NCBI RefSeq assembly: GCF_014205075.1
Contig: NZ_JACHMU010000001.1
Location: forward strand, 2,728,001 to 2,792,000
Origin: Microbacterium ginsengiterrae
GTDB taxonomy: Bacteria; Actinomycetota; Actinomycetes; Actinomycetales; Microbacteriaceae
Reading direction: 5' to 3'
DNA length: 64,000 nucleotides
The notes beneath the pieces were generated by a model. That model had not been told where the DNA came from. It made no database searches and worked only from the letters and a program-made list of their open reading frames with translations. Shown one piece after another: positions 8,945 through 19,068 of this stretch (positions are counted from its first letter, which is position 1; every line of letters starts with the position of its first letter). Position numbers and translations under genes: made by a program.

Positions 8945-11899
8945 TCAGGCGTCGAACAGGCCACGGATGTCGTCGGCTGTGAGGGACTGCGCGAAGAGGG
9001 CTTCGTCGTCCATGACCGCGGTGAACAGGCGTGCCTTGCGCTGCTGCAGGGCCAGCACCTTCTCCTCGATGGTGTCCGTGGAGATCATCCGGTACACCAT
9101 CACCGGGTCGTGCTGCCCGATGCGATGAGTGCGATCGACGGCCTGCGCCTCCGCGGCCGGGTTCCACCACGGGTCGAGCAGGAAGACGTAGTCGGCCTCG
9201 GTGAGCGTCAGTCCGAAGCCTCCCGCCTTCAGACTGATGAGGAAGACGGGCTGCTGCCCCGTCCGGAAGCCGTCGATCACCTGCGCGCGCCGCCGAGTGG
9301 AGCCGTCGAGGTACGCGTACGGGATCCCCGCCTTGTCCAGACGCGCCGCTGCCAATTGCAGGAAGGACGTGAATTGGCTGAACACGAGCGCCCTGTGCCC
9401 CTCGGCGCGCAGCTCGACCACGCGTTCGAGGAGGGTCTCGATCTTCCTGGATCCGATCTTCGCGTCCGCCTCGTCGATGAGCCCTGGCGCGAGGGCCAGC
9501 ATCCTGAGCATCGTCAGGGAGCGGAACACGATGAAGCGGTTCTTGTCGAGATCCTGCAGGAGTCCGAGGACCTTCTGCCTCTCCCGCTGCAGGACGGTGT
9601 CGTAGAGCGCGCGGTGGGTCGGGCCGAGGTCGACGTGGAGCAGCTGCTCCTGCTTGTCGGGCAGGTCGGTGGCGACGCGATCCTTGGTCCGCCGCAGCAC
9701 AAGAGGGCGGATGCGGCGCCGCAGGCGTTCCAGCCGGAGCCGGCGGTATTCTCCCCCTTCTGCGTTCTCCGGGACCTTGCCCTGCTCGATGGGCTGGATG
9801 TAGTCCTGGCGGAACTTCACGGCCGACGCGAACAGCCCCGGCGCGGTGAGCTTCAGCAGGGCCCACAGGTCCGCGAGGCTGTTCTCCATCGGTGTCCCTG
9901 TCACGGCGATGGTGACGTCAGAGGGGACGGCGGCGGCCGCGCGGTGCTGCTGCGTGTCGGGGTTCTTCACGAACTGGGCCTCGTCGAGGACGAGCATCGC
10001 CCAGTCCGCCGCGGCGTACTGCTCGGCCTCGAGGCGCAGCAGCGTGTACGAGGTGATGAGGAGGTCGGCATCCTCGGAGAGTTCGTCGATGTCGGCGTTC
10101 CTGCGACCCCGGGTGCCGTCGACGACGCGCACCCTGAGCGCGGGGGCGAACCGCGCCGCTTCCTCTCTCCAGGTCGAGAGGACGGAGGTCGGGGCGACGA
10201 CGAGGAAAGGGCGCCGCTCCCCCGTCTCCCGCGCGTGCAGCAGGAGGGTGAGCAGTTGGATCGTCTTGCCGAGGCCCATGTCGTCCGCGAGGATCCCGCC
10301 GAGCCTGTGCGACCAGAGGAACACGAGCCAGTCGAAACCCTCGCGCTGGTACGGTCGCAGCTCGGCGCGCAGACCGGCCGGCACCGGGGTGGACGGCACC
10401 GTGGTCGCCGACCGGAGCCGATCCGCCGTCGCCCGCCAACTCGTGGCGGGCAGCGCCTCGTCCGCCAGATCCTCGAACTCCTCCCACAGGGCGGTCTGGT
10501 GGCGGCTGATGCGAAGTCCGGTGTCCCACTCGTCGAGCTCGACGACCTCGTCGATGAGTTCGCGCAGCGTGTCAAGCGCAGGATGAGCCAGTGAGAACCA
10601 CGACCCGTCGACGAGCAGGAGCTTCGTGCGGCGCATGCTCAGGGCCGTGAACAGCGGGGTGAAGGGGATGCTGCGGCCGTCGATGCGCACGATGACCCCG
10701 AGGTCGAACCAGTCGGGGTCCGTCGTCTCGACCGTCGAGACCGTGATCTCCGGGACACCGCTCAGTTGCCGGTATGTCCTCGGTCGTCCCTCGACGACGA
10801 CGAGGATGCCCCGTGCGGACAGCGCAGGGACGACATGGGTGACGAACTCGGCCGCGTCCACGTCGTGCAGCGTCCCCGACCAGACGCCGTCCCCTCCGGT
10901 GACCTCCGTCCACATCGGCGAGACCGCCTCCAGAGCCAGGCGTTCGGCGTCGGGGTCGCGGATGGGATCGTCACTCGGAGCCAGCGGGAAGCGGCCGTGG
11001 CCGCGGTAGGTCCACTCGAGCGCGAAGTCGACCGTGTCGCGAGGGCGGTGCGTGACGACGATCGTCGCCGTCGGGCTCGGGAGCGCGGGCAACTCCGCAC
11101 CGTCGGACGGTCGGATCTCGGCACCGCGGCCAAGAGCGGGATAGGCATCGGTCAGGAAGGCGCACTCCTCGTCCGCCGGCACATGCAGCGGGCCGCGCGC
11201 GGAGAGCAGCGCATGGACGGCGGGGCTCAGGGACACCTCCGCGAGCGTCACCCGCACCCTGGCACCCAGCGGCGTGAGAGCGTACAGGCCGGTCCGCCCG
11301 ATCGTCCGCACTGCGGAGTGGTCGATCGCGCGGTCGTCGATCGTCACGTCGGCGGCGACCGACAACCCGGTGGGGGTGCGTGCGATGTCGACCGTGATGC
11401 TGCCGGACTCGGCGAGGGTGACCTCGAAGCCCTTCTGCAGCGTCACGAGGGCGATTCCGCGCTCCGGCGCGGCCCGTAAGTGTGTCCACAGCAGACCGGA
11501 TTCGACCTGATCCAGGATCAGCCAGTCCCCCGCCGTTCCCGACAGCAGCGACTCGCGCGCGATGCTCAGCAACTCGCGGAACCACTGCACGTGGTCCGCG
11601 CGGAAGGGCGCACCGGCCCGTCGTACCGTGTCCCATGTGACATCGCCCTGGATCCAGGCACTGCTCGATGCGCTGCGCATGAGCGGGCGGATCCCCAGGA
11701 GGAGATCGCCGTCTCCCTTGACGACATCACGGACGGTCGCCGTTCGCACCGGACGCGGTGCCCATTGGTGCACACCGACGGCGGCGCGATGACGGACCTC
11801 GATACCGAGAGCGAGCGGGCCGCCGCCGCGCGAGCGCGGCGCGTCCACGAGCGTCCGCCAGCTGACCGGCGCGCGAGGATCGCGATGGGGAGCGGACAT
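8945..11899 (-). CDS. SNF2-family DEAD/DEAH helicase
   Basis: A 984-residue protein. The C-terminal half is a complete Swi2/Snf2 ATPase: Walker A ADDMGLGKT near residue 540, a DEAQ box near 639, TGTPMENSLADLW, and motifs V-VI with SLKAGGFGLTLTEADYVF and DRTHRIGQ. The N-terminal 500 or so residues are divergent; I see no CxC...CxH SWIM zinc finger such as precedes many bacterial relatives. The start is ATG at 11899, just after the nusB stop; frames open further upstream only because nusB lies antiphase there. It is probably a nucleic-acid translocase or remodelling enzyme; its target is unknown. Confidence 0.92.
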   Translation of the reverse strand: MSAPHRDPRAPVSWRTLVDAPRSRGGGPLALGIEVRHRAAVGVHQWAPRPVRTATVRDVVKGDGDLLLGIRPLMRSASSSAWIQGDVTWDTVRRAGAPFRADHVQWFRELLSIARESLLSGTAGDWLILDQVESGLLWTHLRAAPERGIALVTLQKGFEVTLAESGSITVDIARTPTGLSVAADVTIDDRAIDHSAVRTIGRTGLYALTPLGARVRVTLAEVSLSPAVHALLSARGPLHVPADEECAFLTDAYPALGRGAEIRPSDGAELPALPSPTATIVVTHRPRDTVDFALEWTYRGHGRFPLAPSDDPIRDPDAERLALEAVSPMWTEVTGGDGVWSGTLHDVDAAEFVTHVVPALSARGILVVVEGRPRTYRQLSGVPEITVSTVETTDPDWFDLGVIVRIDGRSIPFTPLFTALSMRRTKLLLVDGSWFSLAHPALDTLRELIDEVVELDEWDTGLRISRHQTALWEEFEDLADEALPATSWRATADRLRSATTVPSTPVPAGLRAELRPYQREGFDWLVFLWSHRLGGILADDMGLGKTIQLLTLLLHARETGERRPFLVVAPTSVLSTWREEAARFAPALRVRVVDGTRGRRNADIDELSEDADLLITSYTLLRLEAEQYAAADWAMLVLDEAQFVKNPDTQQHRAAAAVPSDVTIAVTGTPMENSLADLWALLKLTAPGLFASAVKFRQDYIQPIEQGKVPENAEGGEYRRLRLERLRRRIRPLVLRRTKDRVATDLPDKQEQLLHVDLGPTHRALYDTVLQRERQKVLGLLQDLDKNRFIVFRSLTMLRMLALAPGLIDEADAKIGSRKIETLLERVVELRAEGHRALVFSQFTSFLQLAAARLDKAGIPYAYLDGSTRRRAQVIDGFRTGQQPVFLISLKAGGFGLTLTEADYVFLLDPWWNPAAEAQAVDRTHRIGQHDPVMVYRMISTDTIEEKVLALQQRKARLFTAVMDDEALFAQSLTADDIRGLFDA

Positions 11900-11927
11900 G
11901 CCGGCATCCTCTCCGAGACGGCCTCGA

Positions 11928-12338
11928 TCAGCTGGAGCGCGCCACCCTCGCGAGCACGCCGTGCACGAACGCACCGGAGTCGTCCGTGGAGAACTCCTTG
12001 GCGAGCTCGACGGCCTCATCGATCGCGACGGCGGTGGGGATCTCGTCGTTGTACAGGATCTCCCAGACGCCGATGCGCAGCAGCGCACGGTCGACGGTGG
12101 GCATGCGTTCGAGCTTCCAGTCGCGGCTGTGCGTGACGATGCTCTCGTCGATCTCGGCCTGGTGATCGACGATGCCGTCGACGATCTCCCTCGCGTAGAG
12201 CCAGGAAGCCTCGCGGGCCGGTTCGCTGGCGGCACGCTTCGCCTCGGCAGCGAGCGTCACGGGGATCTCGTCCCCGCGCACGTCGGAGGAGAAGAGGATG
12301 TCGAGTGCGCGCTTGCGCGCCTTCGTCCGAGCGCTCAC
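11928..12338 (-). CDS. nusB: transcription antitermination factor NusB
   Basis: An all-helical RNA-binding factor of 136 residues that acts with NusE (S10) at boxA sites, mainly for rRNA antitermination. The arginine-rich N-terminus (MSARTKARKRALDILF) and the conserved ERMPTVDRALLRIGVWEIL and VAIDEAVELAKEFS segments are typical. The start is GTG, three bases after the efp stop, so nusB is co-transcribed with efp. Confidence 0.97.
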   Translation of the reverse strand: MSARTKARKRALDILFSSDVRGDEIPVTLAAEAKRAASEPAREASWLYAREIVDGIVDHQAEIDESIVTHSRDWKLERMPTVDRALLRIGVWEILYNDEIPTAVAIDEAVELAKEFSTDDSGAFVHGVLARVARSS

Positions 12339-12341
12339 GCC

Positions 12342-12902
12342 TTACTTCTCGCGACCGAGGTACTCGCCCGTGCGGGTGTCGACCTTGATCTTCGTGCCGG
12401 TCTCGACGAACAGCGGAACCTGCATCTCGTAGCCGGTCTCGACCGTCGCGGGCTTCGTGCCGGCCGACGACCGGTCGCCCTGCAGACCGGGCTCGGTGTA
12501 CGTGACCTCGAGGGTGACGGACGCCGGGAGGTCGAGGTACAGCGGGTTGCCGTTGTTCAGGGCGATGGTGACCTGCTGGTTCTCGAGCAGGAAGTTCTTG
12601 GCGTCGCCGACGGTGGCTGCACCGACCGTGATCTGGTCGTAGTCGGTCGTGTCCATGAACACGAAGCCGTCGCCGTCCGCGTAGAGGTACGTGAAGTCAC
12701 GGCGGTCGACGTTCTCGATCTCGATCTTCGCGCCGGCGTTGTACGTGCGGTCGACCGTCTTGCCCGAGACGACGTTCTTCAGCTTCGTCCGGACGAACGC
12801 GCCGCCCTTGCCGGGCTTGACGTGCTGGAACTCGATGACGTTCCAGAGCTGTCCGTCGATGCTGAGGACGACGCCGTTCTTGATGTCTGCGGTGGATGCC
12901 AT
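12342..12902 (-). CDS. efp: elongation factor P
   Basis: Relieves ribosome stalling at proline runs. It is 186 residues, with the KOW-like domain 1 and two OB domains. The loop that reaches the peptidyl-transferase centre is VKPGKGGAF with Lys32 at its tip. No lysine-modification genes (epmA/epmB or an arginine rhamnosyltransferase) are in the window. It precedes nusB, a common actinobacterial arrangement. Confidence 0.97.
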   Translation of the reverse strand: MASTADIKNGVVLSIDGQLWNVIEFQHVKPGKGGAFVRTKLKNVVSGKTVDRTYNAGAKIEIENVDRRDFTYLYADGDGFVFMDTTDYDQITVGAATVGDAKNFLLENQQVTIALNNGNPLYLDLPASVTLEVTYTEPGLQGDRSSAGTKPATVETGYEMQVPLFVETGTKIKVDTRTGEYLGREK

Positions 12903-12974
12903 GGGGTGAGAGTTCCGTTTCCGTGAGATGGGGCCGTCCGCGGATGGTGTCCCGGTGGCGGCCGACAGTCGATT

Positions 12975-13415
12975 CTACGGGATGAGCGCAGCAAGCTGTG
13001 CGATGGCGGTGGCGTAGCCCTGGACTCCCTCGCCGATCACGCGCACCGCGGCCACGTCGTGGAGGTAGGAGAAGTGCCGGAACTCCTCTCGTGCGTACAC
13101 GTCGGACACGTGCACCTCCGCGAACGGGAGGGACACTCCGACGAGCGCGTCGCGCAGCGCGACGGAGGTGTGCGTCAGACCACCGGGGTTGATGATCACG
13201 CCGGCGCAGTCCTCGCGCGCCGCGTGGATCGCGTCGATGAGGACTCCCTCGTGGTTGCTCTGCAGGGCGCGCAGGTCGAAGCCGGCTGCCGCCGCCGCGT
13301 CACGCGCGATCCGTTCGGCATCGGCGAGGGTCGCGCTGCCGTACACCTCGGGCTCACGGGTGCCGAGCAGGTTGAGGTTCGGCCCGTTGAGCAGCAGCAG
13401 CCGGCGCCCGCTCAC
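12975..13415 (-). CDS. aroQ: type II 3-dehydroquinate dehydratase
   Basis: Third step of the shikimate pathway: dehydroquinate to dehydroshikimate. The 146 residues have the type II signature [39 protein letters not shown] and EVHVSD. The start is GTG, overlapping the stop of the upstream acetyltransferase gene as GTGA. It is separated from efp by 72 bases in which I see no convincing terminator. Confidence 0.97.
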   Translation of the reverse strand: MSGRRLLLLNGPNLNLLGTREPEVYGSATLADAERIARDAAAAAGFDLRALQSNHEGVLIDAIHAAREDCAGVIINPGGLTHTSVALRDALVGVSLPFAEVHVSDVYAREEFRHFSYLHDVAAVRVIGEGVQGYATAIAQLAALIP

Positions 13416-13963
13416 GAGACCCTCCCGCGCTGCGCGGTCAGTTCACGCGCCATCCCCATCTCCGGGCCGATCGATCCGGTGAAGCGCCGGCCGTCGTCGA
13501 TGAACCCCAGGCGGCGGTACGCGGCCTGTGCACGGAGGTTGTCCGTGTGGACGTCGAGGCTGACGGTCGAGTCCCCGAGGTCCGCGGCCCACCCGACGGC
13601 CGTCTCGAACAGGGCGTCGATGACCCCGCTCCCCCGCTCGGACGGTCGCACGTACACGCCGACGATGTCCGCACGCGTCGTGGAGACGACATGACCGTGG
13701 TGGTCCGTGGAGCCGCTGGGTCGGCGCAGCACGGTGACCGTGCCCACCCACTCGTCCCCGTTCTCCGCGACGAACTGCGCGACGTCGTCACCGCGTGCCG
13801 AGTTCGCGGCGCGGTCGTCCCAGAACGTGTCGTCGTGCGCGGCCTCCTGCTCCGGTGTGCTGAGGAACGCGATGGCCGCGTCGGGGTCCGCCACCGCTTC
13901 GAGCCGCAGCGACTTCACCCGTGCACCCTCGTCCGCCCTCACGCGACGCACGCCGATGCTCAC
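13412..13963 (-). CDS. GNAT-family N-acetyltransferase
   Basis: A 183-residue acyl-CoA-dependent acetyltransferase. The acetyl-CoA binding A motif is seen in [19 protein letters not shown], followed by [22 protein letters not shown], the usual motif B. The GTG at 13963 overlaps the aroB stop (GTGA), which decides the start. Lying between aroB and aroQ it is co-expressed with the shikimate genes, but nothing indicates its substrate; membership of the operon may be only positional. Confidence 0.88.
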   Translation of the reverse strand: MSIGVRRVRADEGARVKSLRLEAVADPDAAIAFLSTPEQEAAHDDTFWDDRAANSARGDDVAQFVAENGDEWVGTVTVLRRPSGSTDHHGHVVSTTRADIVGVYVRPSERGSGVIDALFETAVGWAADLGDSTVSLDVHTDNLRAQAAYRRLGFIDDGRRFTGSIGPEMGMARELTAQRGRVS

Positions 13964-15048
13964 GCCCCGACCTCCTGGTATGCGGCGAACAGCAGCGACT
14001 CGTCCGGCGCCTGGAGGACGGTGGGCTTGGCGATGTCGTCGAGCACGATGAAGCGCAGCATCCCGCCGCGCGTCTTCTTGTCGCGCTGCATCGACGCGAG
14101 AAGCTGCGGCCATGCGCCGGCCCGGTAGGTGGTGGGCAGCCCGAGCGACTCGAGCACGGAACGGTGCCGGTCGACGGCGGCGTCGGGGAGCCGCCCCGCC
14201 AACCGCGAGAGTTCGGCGGCGTACATCATGCCGATCGAGATCGCCGCGCCGTGCCGCCAGCGGTAGCGCTCGGCGTGCTCGATGGCGTGCCCCAGAGTGT
14301 GCCCGTAGTTGAGGATCTCGCGCTGCCCCGCCTCGCGGAAGTCCTCGGAGACGACAGTGGCCTTCATGTCGATGGCCAGTTCCACCGTTCGGCGGAACTC
14401 CTCGGTCGTCGTGTCGACGGCACGGCCGGGGTCAGCCTCGATGATGTCGAGGATCTCGGGCGCCCAGATGAATCCCGCCTTGACGACCTCGGCATAGCCG
14501 GCGGTGGCCTCATGGGCGCTCAGACTCCCCAGCTCGTCGAGATCACCGATGACGGCCCGCGGCGCCCAGAACGCGCCGACGAGGTTCTTCCCCTCCGCCG
14601 TGTTCACACCGGTCTTGCCGCCGACGGAGGCGTCGACCAGGCCGAGCACCGTCGTCGGTACCTGCACGACCTGCACGCCGCGCAACCACGTGGCTGCGAC
14701 GAAACCGGCGAGGTCGGTGACCGCTCCGCCGCCGTAGCCGACCACGGCGTCTGTCCGTGTGAAGTCCGACTGCCCCATGATCTGCCAGCAGAACGCCGCG
14801 ACCTCGATGCGCTTGCCCTGTTCGGCGTCGGGGACCTCGGCGAGCAGGACCTCCCGCTGACCGCCGGTCGTGTCGGCGAGCAGTCGCTCCCGCAGTTCGG
14901 CAGCCCGAGCGCCGAGCGTCGGCGGGTGCACGACGAGCACCTTCCGCACCGCGGGGTCGAGCGCCGACGAGACCTGGTCGAGGATCCCCCGGCCGACGGT
15001 GATGTCGTAGGACGCCTGGCCCGTGACGCTGATCGTGGTGTTGGTCAT
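13960..15048 (-). CDS. aroB: 3-dehydroquinate synthase
   Basis: NAD- and metal-dependent cyclisation of DAHP to 3-dehydroquinate. From the ATG at 15048 the protein is 362 residues. Visible motifs are GGGAVTDLAGFVAATWLRG, the lysine-rich GGKTGVN, the metal-binding Glu in HEATAGYAEVVKAGF, and the His ligands in NYGHTLGHAIEH. The ATG overlaps the aroK stop (ATGA) and is preceded by GGAGGAGGGA, so the longer frame starting six codons upstream is less likely. Confidence 0.97.
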   Translation of the reverse strand: MTNTTISVTGQASYDITVGRGILDQVSSALDPAVRKVLVVHPPTLGARAAELRERLLADTTGGQREVLLAEVPDAEQGKRIEVAAFCWQIMGQSDFTRTDAVVGYGGGAVTDLAGFVAATWLRGVQVVQVPTTVLGLVDASVGGKTGVNTAEGKNLVGAFWAPRAVIGDLDELGSLSAHEATAGYAEVVKAGFIWAPEILDIIEADPGRAVDTTTEEFRRTVELAIDMKATVVSEDFREAGQREILNYGHTLGHAIEHAERYRWRHGAAISIGMMYAAELSRLAGRLPDAAVDRHRSVLESLGLPTTYRAGAWPQLLASMQRDKKTRGGMLRFIVLDDIAKPTVLQAPDESLLFAAYQEVGA

Positions 15049-15563
15049 GTCAGTTCCCTCCTCCATGCGGCGATCTCGTCCGCGATGCGCTGCATCGGTC
15101 GGCGAGACGTGTCGAAGGTCGCATCAGCGACCTCCTCGTACCAGCCGCGGCGCTGGTCAAAGATCTGTGTCCATCGTGCGAGTGGATCCTCGGCGCCGGC
15201 GATGAGGGGACGGCTGCTCCCGGAGATGCGCCGCGACACCGCTTCCGCGCTGACGGTGAGGAACGCGACGGGATGCCGGCTCAGCAGCGTGCGCGTGCGC
15301 TTCTCCGTGACCGCGCCGCCGCCGAGGGAGACGACTCCGCCTTCGTCGAGCGCCGCCGCCACAGCAGCGACCTCCAGGTCTCGGAAGTGCGCTTCGCCGT
15401 CCCTGGCGAAGATGTCGGCGATCGGCCCGTGCTCGGCCGCGATGCGTCTGTCGGTGTCGATGAACCCGACCCCGAGCTTCTTGGCCACACGCCGCCCGAC
15501 GCTGGTCTTGCCGGCCCCCATGGGGCCGACAAGGACGAGGGTGAGCGGGTCAGGACTGGTCAT
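15045..15563 (-). CDS. aroK: shikimate kinase
   Basis: Phosphorylates shikimate with ATP. The 172 residues contain Walker A GPMGAGKT at 13-20, the shikimate-binding FIDTDRRI and FRDLE, LGGGAVT, and the lid R in SGSSRPLI. The ATG lies 14 bases inside the 3' end of aroC, so translation is coupled to aroC termination. Confidence 0.96.
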   Translation of the reverse strand: MTSPDPLTLVLVGPMGAGKTSVGRRVAKKLGVGFIDTDRRIAAEHGPIADIFARDGEAHFRDLEVAAVAAALDEGGVVSLGGGAVTEKRTRTLLSRHPVAFLTVSAEAVSRRISGSSRPLIAGAEDPLARWTQIFDQRRGWYEEVADATFDTSRRPMQRIADEIAAWRRELT

Positions 15564-16779
15564 CGTTGGCGATGAGCGCCGCCTCGGAGGCCGGTGCCGT
15601 GCGCAGCTCCGCCGGGATCCCCGCCAGGTAGGCGTCGAGGTTCCTACGTGTCTCACGGACGCTGTCTCCGCCGAACTTCTCGAGGGCGGCCCTGGCGATC
15701 TCGATGGCCACCATGGCCTCGGCCACGACACCCGCTGCGGGCACGGCGCACACGTCGGAGCGCTGATGATGCGCTGCCGCGGCCTCCCCGGTGGCCGTGT
15801 CGATGGTCCGGAGCGCATGAGGGACGGTGGCGATGGGCTTCATCCCCGCACGGACGCGCAGGACGGTGCCCGTCGACATACCGCCCTCCGTGCCACCGGC
15901 ACGGTCGGAGGCGCGCGTGATCCCGTCGTCGCCGATGAACAGCTCATCGTGCGCGGCCGAACCCCGACGTCGCGTGGTCTCGAAACCGTCACCGACCTCG
16001 ACACCCTTGATCGCCTGGATGCTCATCAGCGCCTGGGCGAGACGTGCGTCCAGCCGGCGATCCCAGTGCACGTGGGAGCCCAGCCCCGGCGGAAGACCGT
16101 AGGCGAGCACCTCGACGATGCCGCCGAGCGTGTCGCCGGATTTGCGCGCGTCGTCGACCTCTTCGACCATGCGAGCGGACGTGTCTGCATCGAAGCACCG
16201 CAACGGATCGGCGTCGAGCGCATCGACGTCGTCAGGAGTCGGCAGAACCGCGCCGTCGGGAACGCGCACGGGGCCGATCGACAGGGTGTGGCTGACCAGA
16301 CGGATGCCGAGCTCGGAGAGGAACGCACGCGCGACGGCCCCGAGGGCGACGCGCGCGGCGGTCTCGCGCGCACTGGCGCGCTCGAGGATCGGTCGGGCCT
16401 CGTCGAAGTCGTACTTCTGCATCCCGACGAGGTCCGCGTGACCAGGACGAGGACGGGTGAGCGGCGCTGAGCGGCCGCGCGAGCGTTCCGTGATCTCCAC
16501 GGGTTCGGGGTTCATGACCTCGACCCACTTGGGCCACTCGGTGTTGCCGATGCGCAACGCGATGGGACTGCCGAGGGTCTTGCCGTGGCGGACGCCGCCG
16601 GAGATCGTCAGTTCGTCCTGCTCGAACTTCATCCGCGACCCGCGGCCGTAGCCGAGCTTTCGTCGCGCGAGGTCGGTCTGGATCTCCTCGGAGGAGACGG
16701 GGACGCCGGAGGGCAGTCCCTCCATGACGGCGATGAGTTCTGGGCCGTGCGATTCGCCGGCGGTGAGCACGCGGAGCAT
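15550..16779 (-). CDS. aroC: chorismate synthase
   Basis: Reduced-FMN-dependent removal of phosphate from EPSP to give chorismate. It is 409 residues, with GESHGPEL at the N-terminus, [18 protein letters not shown], the FMN-binding [12 protein letters not shown] and a C-terminal [16 protein letters not shown]. No EPSP synthase (aroA) gene is in this cluster, so that step must be encoded elsewhere. Confidence 0.97.
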   Translation of the reverse strand: MLRVLTAGESHGPELIAVMEGLPSGVPVSSEEIQTDLARRKLGYGRGSRMKFEQDELTISGGVRHGKTLGSPIALRIGNTEWPKWVEVMNPEPVEITERSRGRSAPLTRPRPGHADLVGMQKYDFDEARPILERASARETAARVALGAVARAFLSELGIRLVSHTLSIGPVRVPDGAVLPTPDDVDALDADPLRCFDADTSARMVEEVDDARKSGDTLGGIVEVLAYGLPPGLGSHVHWDRRLDARLAQALMSIQAIKGVEVGDGFETTRRRGSAAHDELFIGDDGITRASDRAGGTEGGMSTGTVLRVRAGMKPIATVPHALRTIDTATGEAAAAHHQRSDVCAVPAAGVVAEAMVAIEIARAALEKFGGDSVRETRRNLDAYLAGIPAELRTAPASEAALIANDDQS

Positions 16780-16833
16780 TGCTCCAGTCTCCCATGCCGC
16801 GCGGCCCGACTTCGCCGTGTAACGCCCTCCGTG

Positions 16834-17646
16834 TCAGATCGCAGCTTCCATGGCCGCGAGCACACGTCCCTCATCGGGCAGCGCCTCGAGCGGATCGCCA
16901 TGATGGAAGATGCGCACCTGGCGGACCGCCTGGTGCAGCAGCATCCGGATCCCGGAGATCACCGGACCGTTCTCCCAGGCGAGGCCCAGCGCAGAGGGCC
17001 ATGGCGCGTACGCGGCGTCCAGCAGTGCACCGCCGTCCCCGGCGAACGCCTCGGCGACCGGCGCATCGAGCACCGTGCCGCTCGGCAGGGTGGCGATCGT
17101 CACGTCGGCGCCGTCGACGGGGTCGGTCATCGGCGACACCGTGGTGATGCAGCCGAGCCGTTCCCCGAGGGCGGCCAGCCCCGCTGCCCGCTCCGGGCGG
17201 CGCGCGCGGAGGTCGATCCGGGAGGCCCCGAGCTCCGCGAGAGCGGCCAGCGCCGACGCCGCGGTGGCTCCCGCACCGAGGATCCGCGCACTGCGCACCT
17301 CGGTGATCGCGTTCTCGGCCAGGGCGTCGATGATACCGCCGACGTCCGTGTTGAATCCGGCCACATCGTCGCCGAGCAGCAGGGTGTTCACCGCGCCGGT
17401 GAGCTCGGCATGCGGGTCCCTCGTCCGTGCGGCGAGGAACGCCTGCTCCTTCAGCGGCATCGTCAGCGACAGCCCGCGCCAGGACCGGTCGAGTCCGGAC
17501 AGCGCCTCTGTGAACCCGTCAGCGGGCACGCGACGGAGGTCGTACTCCCACGGCACGTCCAGAGCACGGTACGCGGCGGTGTGGAGCGCGGGCGACTTGC
17601 TGTGCGCGATCGGGTCGCCCCAGACCGCGAGACGGTGACCCCTCAC
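16834..17646 (-). CDS. aroE: shikimate dehydrogenase-like protein
   Basis: NADP-dependent reduction of dehydroshikimate. From GTG at 17646 the protein is 270 residues. The substrate domain has GDPIAHSKSPALHTAAY with the SxS pair and SLTMPLKEQAF carrying the catalytic Lys; FNTDVGGI provides the Asp. The nucleotide-binding loop is GAGATAASAL rather than the canonical GxGGxxxA. The GTG lies directly after the mltG stop, which argues against the longer frame. Confidence 0.93.
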   Translation of the reverse strand: MRGHRLAVWGDPIAHSKSPALHTAAYRALDVPWEYDLRRVPADGFTEALSGLDRSWRGLSLTMPLKEQAFLAARTRDPHAELTGAVNTLLLGDDVAGFNTDVGGIIDALAENAITEVRSARILGAGATAASALAALAELGASRIDLRARRPERAAGLAALGERLGCITTVSPMTDPVDGADVTIATLPSGTVLDAPVAEAFAGDGGALLDAAYAPWPSALGLAWENGPVISGIRMLLHQAVRQVRIFHHGDPLEALPDEGRVLAAMEAAI

Positions 17647-17650
17647 GCGA

Positions 17651-19066
17651 TCAGCATCCCTGATCGGGGTTCTCGCGACACCACTCGAGCCAGGTCTGGA
17701 TCGCGGCCTCATGCTCGGCGTACGTGGTCGAGAAGACCGTCTCCCCCGTCGCGGGGTTGATCGTCACGAAGTACAGCCACGGGCCGTCGGCCGGGTGCAT
17801 GGCCGCGTCGATCGCCGCGTCACTCGGGTTCGCGATCGGACCGACCGGGAGTCCGTCGATGACGTACGTGTTCCACGGGTTGTCATCGAACTGCGCCTCC
17901 TCCGAGGTGCTGACCACTCCCGCGTGCAGCTCTCCGTAGCCGTACTGCGACGTGGAGTCCATCTGCAGCTTCATCCCGTCGTCGAGACGGTTCTCGATGA
18001 CCCTGGCGACCTTCGCGAAGTCATCCGTCCGGCCCTCGCGCTGGATGATCGAGGCGACCGTGAGGATCCGCTGCTCGTCCTCCGGGGGCACGCCGGCTGC
18101 GCTGAGGGATTCGCGCGTGCGATCGACCATGCGCTGGATGACCTGCGTCGCGGTCACCTCGGGGTCGAACGTGTACACCGCGGGGAACAACCAGCCTTCG
18201 AGGCTGTCAGCCTTCACTCCGTATGCACCCGGGTCGGCCACCGCGGCCTCGAGTTCCTCGAGCGGGATGTCGATGCTCTCGCTGATCACGGGAAGGGCGG
18301 ACTCGACCGTGCCGCCCTCGACGATGCCGACCGTGTTCGCGAGCATGTTGTCCGGATCGCGCAGGATCTCCAGAGCCGCCTCTGCGGTCATCTTCTGCTG
18401 CATGGGATACACGCCGGGGTAGAACGTCACCGCGATGTTCTCGTCGACGAGGTAGTCGTAGAAGACGTTCTCGGTCTTCGTGACGCCGGCCTCGTAGAGC
18501 GCAGTGGAGATCGGACCGCCCGTGTCGCCCTCGCGGATGGTCACGAGGGCCTCCCCTGTCGCCATGCCGGGTTCCCAGTCCTTCGGTTCGCCCCAGCCGA
18601 GTGCGTCGCTGATCTGGTCGCCGTAGGTGTTCATCACCGCGAACCCCGCGCCGACGATGCCGCCGATGACGGCGAGGACGATGATCAGCCCCACGAGGCA
18701 TCCCGTCCGTCGCTTCTTCTTCGTCGCCTTCGCGTGCACGGCCTCGGTGTGGTCCGCGGCGAACAGGTCGTCGAGGGTCGGCGCGGCTGTGGCCTCGGCT
18801 CGAACGGGAGCCGCTTCCTCAGGGCGGGCCGCAGTGGGCGCGACGGCATCCGGCTCGTCTTCGGTGCTCGTCGTGTCCGCCGCGGGCCGCGCGGGCACCG
18901 GATCGGGCGTCCCGGCGAGCCCCGCCTCTCTCCGCGCGCGCCGGGACCCTGGCGCCGGTGGTGTGGCGGCGACACCGGGAACCTGGTGCGACGGCTCGGG
19001 AAGCCGGGAGAACAGCTCGTCGGACAGTCCGTGCGCGTTCGATTCCGGGTTGTCACGTGCGGGCAT
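17651..19066 (-). CDS. mltG: endolytic murein transglycosylase MltG
   Basis: Cleaves nascent glycan strands and so sets peptidoglycan strand length at the outer face of the membrane. It is 471 residues: a cytoplasmic Pro/Ala-rich acidic N-terminus of about 115 residues, a KKKRR stop, one membrane helix (about 122-146), a LysM-like domain, and the catalytic YceG domain with the conserved Glu in VASIIQREG and the NTYVIDGLPVGPIANP signature. It lies between aroE and ruvX, the common actinobacterial order alaS-ruvX-mltG-aroE. It ends in a Cys of unknown relevance. Confidence 0.95.
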   Translation of the reverse strand: MPARDNPESNAHGLSDELFSRLPEPSHQVPGVAATPPAPGSRRARREAGLAGTPDPVPARPAADTTSTEDEPDAVAPTAARPEEAAPVRAEATAAPTLDDLFAADHTEAVHAKATKKKRRTGCLVGLIIVLAVIGGIVGAGFAVMNTYGDQISDALGWGEPKDWEPGMATGEALVTIREGDTGGPISTALYEAGVTKTENVFYDYLVDENIAVTFYPGVYPMQQKMTAEAALEILRDPDNMLANTVGIVEGGTVESALPVISESIDIPLEELEAAVADPGAYGVKADSLEGWLFPAVYTFDPEVTATQVIQRMVDRTRESLSAAGVPPEDEQRILTVASIIQREGRTDDFAKVARVIENRLDDGMKLQMDSTSQYGYGELHAGVVSTSEEAQFDDNPWNTYVIDGLPVGPIANPSDAAIDAAMHPADGPWLYFVTINPATGETVFSTTYAEHEAAIQTWLEWCRENPDQGC

Positions 19067-19068
19067 GC

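Noticed and set aside
13921-16470. Very long plus-strand open frame (849 codons) opposite aroB-aroK-aroC
   Set aside because: Antisense frame kept open by high GC; composition is Arg/Asp/His-rich without any family motif, while the minus strand carries recognisable enzymes. The same holds for the long frames at 34390-36768, 52535-54856, 4484-6064, 40568-42562 and 19476-21341.
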